From an uncultured Bacillota bacterium (GTDB taxonomy: Bacteria > Bacillota_I > Bacilli_A > RF39 > UBA660): a DNA stretch of 64,000 bases. The position numbers and the translations under genes are program-made. Location of the stretch: NCBI GenBank assembly GCA_958428295.1, contig CAUAFL010000007.1, positions 1 through 64,000 of the forward strand, read 5' to 3'. The number at the start of each line of letters is the position of its first letter. Positions within the stretch are counted from its first letter, which is position 1. A model generated the notes under the pieces. That model had not been told where the DNA came from. It saw only the letters and a program-made list of their open reading frames with translations, and did not search any database. Below are positions 61,911-64,000 of the stretch, in pieces.

Positions 61911-64000
61911 TTTTAAAAAAATAGAAAAAAAATGGAGAAGTTATTGGGAAGAAAATAAAACTTTCGAAACAAATGTATGGGATTTTAGTAAGCCAAAATA
62001 CTATGTCTTAGATATGTTTCCTTATCCTTCAGGAGTTGGACTTCATGCTGGTCATATTGAAGGATATACAGCAACAGATATTATCTCACGCATGAAACGG
62101 ATGCAAGGCTATAATGTTCTTCATCCAATGGGGTATGACTCTTTTGGTTTACCGGCTGAACAATATGCAGTAAATACGGGAAATCACCCTAATGGTTTTA
62201 CCCAAGAAAATATAAAAACGTTTACTAATCAATTAAAATCCGTAGGCTTTGATTACGATTGGAGCAAAATGGTACAGACAAGTGATCCTAATTTTTATAA
62301 ATGGACCCAATGGATATTTAAACAATTATACTTAGATGGTTATGCCAAGTATATTGATATGCCTGTCAATTGGTGTGAAGAATTAGGAACAGTTCTTTCT
62401 AATGATGAAATCATTGACGGTAAAAGTGAACGTGGTGGCTATCCTGTGATTAGAAAAAATATGAAACAGTGGATTATTGATCAGGCTGCTTTTGCTGAAA
62501 AATTATTAGCAGGATTAGAGGAAATTGATTGGCCAGAATCAACAAAAGAAATGCAACGTAATTGGATTGGAAAATCAGTTGGAGCTAAGGTAACATTTCA
62601 AATAAAAGACTTCGATGAATCGTTTACAGTTTTTACTACTCGATGTGATACTTTATTTGGAGCTACCTATTGTGTGATGGCACCAGAACATCCACTAGTC
62701 AATAAAATTACTAGTCTTAACCAAAAAGAAGCAGTCATCGCTTATCAACAGGAATGTGCTAAAAAAAGTGATTTGGAAAGAACAGAATTAAATAAAGAAA
62801 AAACAGGCGTTTTTACAGGAGCTTATGCTATTAATCCAGTGAATCAACAAGCTATTCCTATTTATATTTCAGACTATGTTTTAGCAAGTTATGGAACAGG
62901 GGCAATTATGGCAGTACCAGCGCATGATGATCGAGATTATCAATTTGCTAAGAAATTTTCTATTCCAATTGTTCAAGTTTTAGAAGAAGTAACCGGTACT
63001 CCACAACAACAAGAAAAAAACAAACAATCTATTGTAGCTATCGTTCATGACCCTAAAACAGATCGCTATCTGACTATTAATTGGAAAGAAAAAGGTGGCC
63101 GTTTGTTTGTTGGTGGAACAAGAAAAGAAGGTGAAAGCGCCTCTTCTTGTGCACTAAGAGAAATCGCTGAGGAAACTGGGTATACGGATCTCAATTTAAT
63201 AGCAGAGGATTTTAAAATTAGACACCATTACTATGCTTATAATAAAGATCAATATTTTAGCATTGAAGCAACACCACTCTTGTTTGAATTAAAAAGCGAC
63301 CAACAACAAGCTCAGGCTTTAGATGAGGATGAAGATTTTGAAGTAGAGTGGGTTTCTAAAGAAATTATTGAAAAAGAAATAATAGATGCTCTCCATCAGA
63401 AAGCTTTTGCCTATGTATTAAATCCCAATGCTATGTGCGGCGATGGCATTCACATTAATTCCGATTTTTTAAACGGTCTAAATAAGGAACAAGCAATTAA
63501 TAAAATGCTAGATTGGTTAGAAACTCATCATTGTGGTCATAAAGAAATAAATTATCGTCTTAGAGAATGGATTTTTGCCCGACAACGTTATTGGGGAGAA
63601 CCAGTACCAATTGTTTATCTAGAAGATGGCCAAATTCATGTTTTAAGTGATGCAGAGCTTCCCTTGATTTTACCAGAACTAAAGGATTATAAAGGTCACC
63701 ATGGCAAAGCTCCTCTAGAAAATGCTACAAGTTGGAAACAATATCAGCATCAAGGATTAACAGGTGTACGGGAGACATCTACAATGCCAGGTTCAGCGGG
63801 ATCTTCTTGGTATTATCTTCGCTATATTGATCCTCATAATCAGGAAATGTTTGCCAATCCCCAATTACTAAAGCACTGGATGCCAGTAGATCTTTATATT
63901 GGTGGACCAGAGCATACAGTAGGACATTTATTATATTCTCGTATTTGGAATCACTATCTTTATGACAAAGGTTTATCACCAGTAAAAGAACCCTTTAAAA
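61903..64000 (+). CDS. leuS: Leucyl-tRNA synthetase with a Nudix domain inserted in the editing domain (3' end outside window)
   Basis: About 699 codons are present. HxGH (HAGH) is at residues 48-51, and the editing-domain Thr-rich [10 protein letters not shown] and Asp345 in AHDDRD are intact. After IVQVLEE (about residue 362), where a normal LeuRS goes on to a segment like [14 protein letters not shown], there are about 145 extra residues (62989-63423). They contain a perfect Nudix box, GTRKEGE then REIAEETGY, at residues 405-427, preceded by beta-strands and followed by an acidic linker. The reading frame continues without break into [14 protein letters not shown] and [18 protein letters not shown] lies beyond the window edge. 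The gene overlaps the small membrane-protein gene and is under a T-box. Confidence 0.95.
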   Translation, partial: MYNFKKIEKKWRSYWEENKTFETNVWDFSKPKYYVLDMFPYPSGVGLHAGHIEGYTATDIISRMKRMQGYNVLHPMGYDSFGLPAEQYAVNTGNHPNGFTQENIKTFTNQLKSVGFDYDWSKMVQTSDPNFYKWTQWIFKQLYLDGYAKYIDMPVNWCEELGTVLSNDEIIDGKSERGGYPVIRKNMKQWIIDQAAFAEKLLAGLEEIDWPESTKEMQRNWIGKSVGAKVTFQIKDFDESFTVFTTRCDTLFGATYCVMAPEHPLVNKITSLNQKEAVIAYQQECAKKSDLERTELNKEKTGVFTGAYAINPVNQQAIPIYISDYVLASYGTGAIMAVPAHDDRDYQFAKKFSIPIVQVLEEVTGTPQQQEKNKQSIVAIVHDPKTDRYLTINWKEKGGRLFVGGTRKEGESASSCALREIAEETGYTDLNLIAEDFKIRHHYYAYNKDQYFSIEATPLLFELKSDQQQAQALDEDEDFEVEWVSKEIIEKEIIDALHQKAFAYVLNPNAMCGDGIHINSDFLNGLNKEQAINKMLDWLETHHCGHKEINYRLREWIFARQRYWGEPVPIVYLEDGQIHVLSDAELPLILPELKDYKGHHGKAPLENATSWKQYQHQGLTGVRETSTMPGSAGSSWYYLRYIDPHNQEMFANPQLLKHWMPVDLYIGGPEHTVGHLLYSRIWNHYLYDKGLSPVKEPFK

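Noticed and set aside
63779..63979. Minus-strand ORF of 66 codons inside leuS
   Set aside because: It is antisense to strongly conserved LeuRS sequence, with no ribosome-binding site or promoter; treated as a shadow.
1..64000. TGA read as tryptophan (genetic code 4)
   Set aside because: TGA ends secY and adk in tight overlaps with downstream starts, all Trp codons seen are TGG, and RF2 with its TGA frameshift is present.
1..64000. tRNA genes, CRISPR arrays, insertion sequences or prophage
   Set aside because: No cloverleaf, regularly spaced repeat, transposase or phage-like gene was recognised on either strand.

Overview
The window is about 64 kb of AT-rich bacterial chromosome from a low-GC Gram-positive lineage (Bacillota, probably class Bacilli or a neighbouring uncultured gut-type group; the rank is inference). 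Evidence: strong GGAGG ribosome-binding sites, near-consensus sigma-A promoters, a zinc-type S14, a T-box leader, L1 and L10 leaders, a Spo0A gene, and a type VIIb secretion ATPase. The code is standard: TGA ends secY and adk, and prfB (RF2) carries the classical in-frame TGA with +1 frameshift. Genes are tightly packed, nearly all on the + strand, with very little mobile DNA. I saw no IS element, CRISPR array, tRNA or rRNA gene.

Layout. 1-7 kb: a broken SEC-C zinc motif resembling the SecA tail, a HAD phosphatase, prfB, two tandem YitT-type membrane proteins, then ftsE-ftsX and a PcsB/EnvC-like M23 peptidase (the divisome peptidoglycan-hydrolase module). 7-11.5 kb: a small DUF11-like protein followed by a cysteine-rich reading frame with no start, a radical-SAM SPL-type protein on the minus strand with a possible SOS box, uvrB and an unknown gene. 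11.5-15.7 kb: secE-nusG-rplK-rplA-rplJ-rplL with L1 and L10 autoregulatory leaders, then an SDR. 15.7-22.4 kb: an accessory block holding a T7SSb core (EssC, EsaB/YukD-like, two Esx-like helical proteins), an acidic small protein, and two stand-alone candidate non-coding RNAs, each with its own promoter and terminator. 22.4-30.4 kb: a methyltransferase behind a leader terminator, then rpoB-rpoC.

30.4-46.2 kb: secreted or membrane-anchored nuclease, polysaccharide deacetylase, EEP-family phosphatase, a nucleotidase, then a lower-glycolysis cluster (gap, pgk, tpiA, gpmI) interleaved with a flippase-like membrane protein, a GT4 glycosyltransferase, spo0A and a DUF4143 ATPase, followed by dinB and small proteins. 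46.2-60.4 kb: the complete S10-spc-alpha ribosomal superoperon through secY, adk, map, infA, rpoA and rplQ, without rpmD (L30) and with an apparent one-base frameshift in rpmJ. 60.4-64 kb: an unknown gene under a palindromic operator, then a leucine T-box controlling a small membrane protein and leuS, which runs off the window edge.

The most unusual items are the complete Nudix hydrolase domain inserted in the LeuRS editing domain, the roughly 250-nt pseudoknotted RNA at 15705-15954, the roughly 300-nt minus-strand RNA at 21226-21522 inside the T7SS locus, and the DUF11/cysteine-rich pair. All assignments are from reading the sequence; no database search was run.
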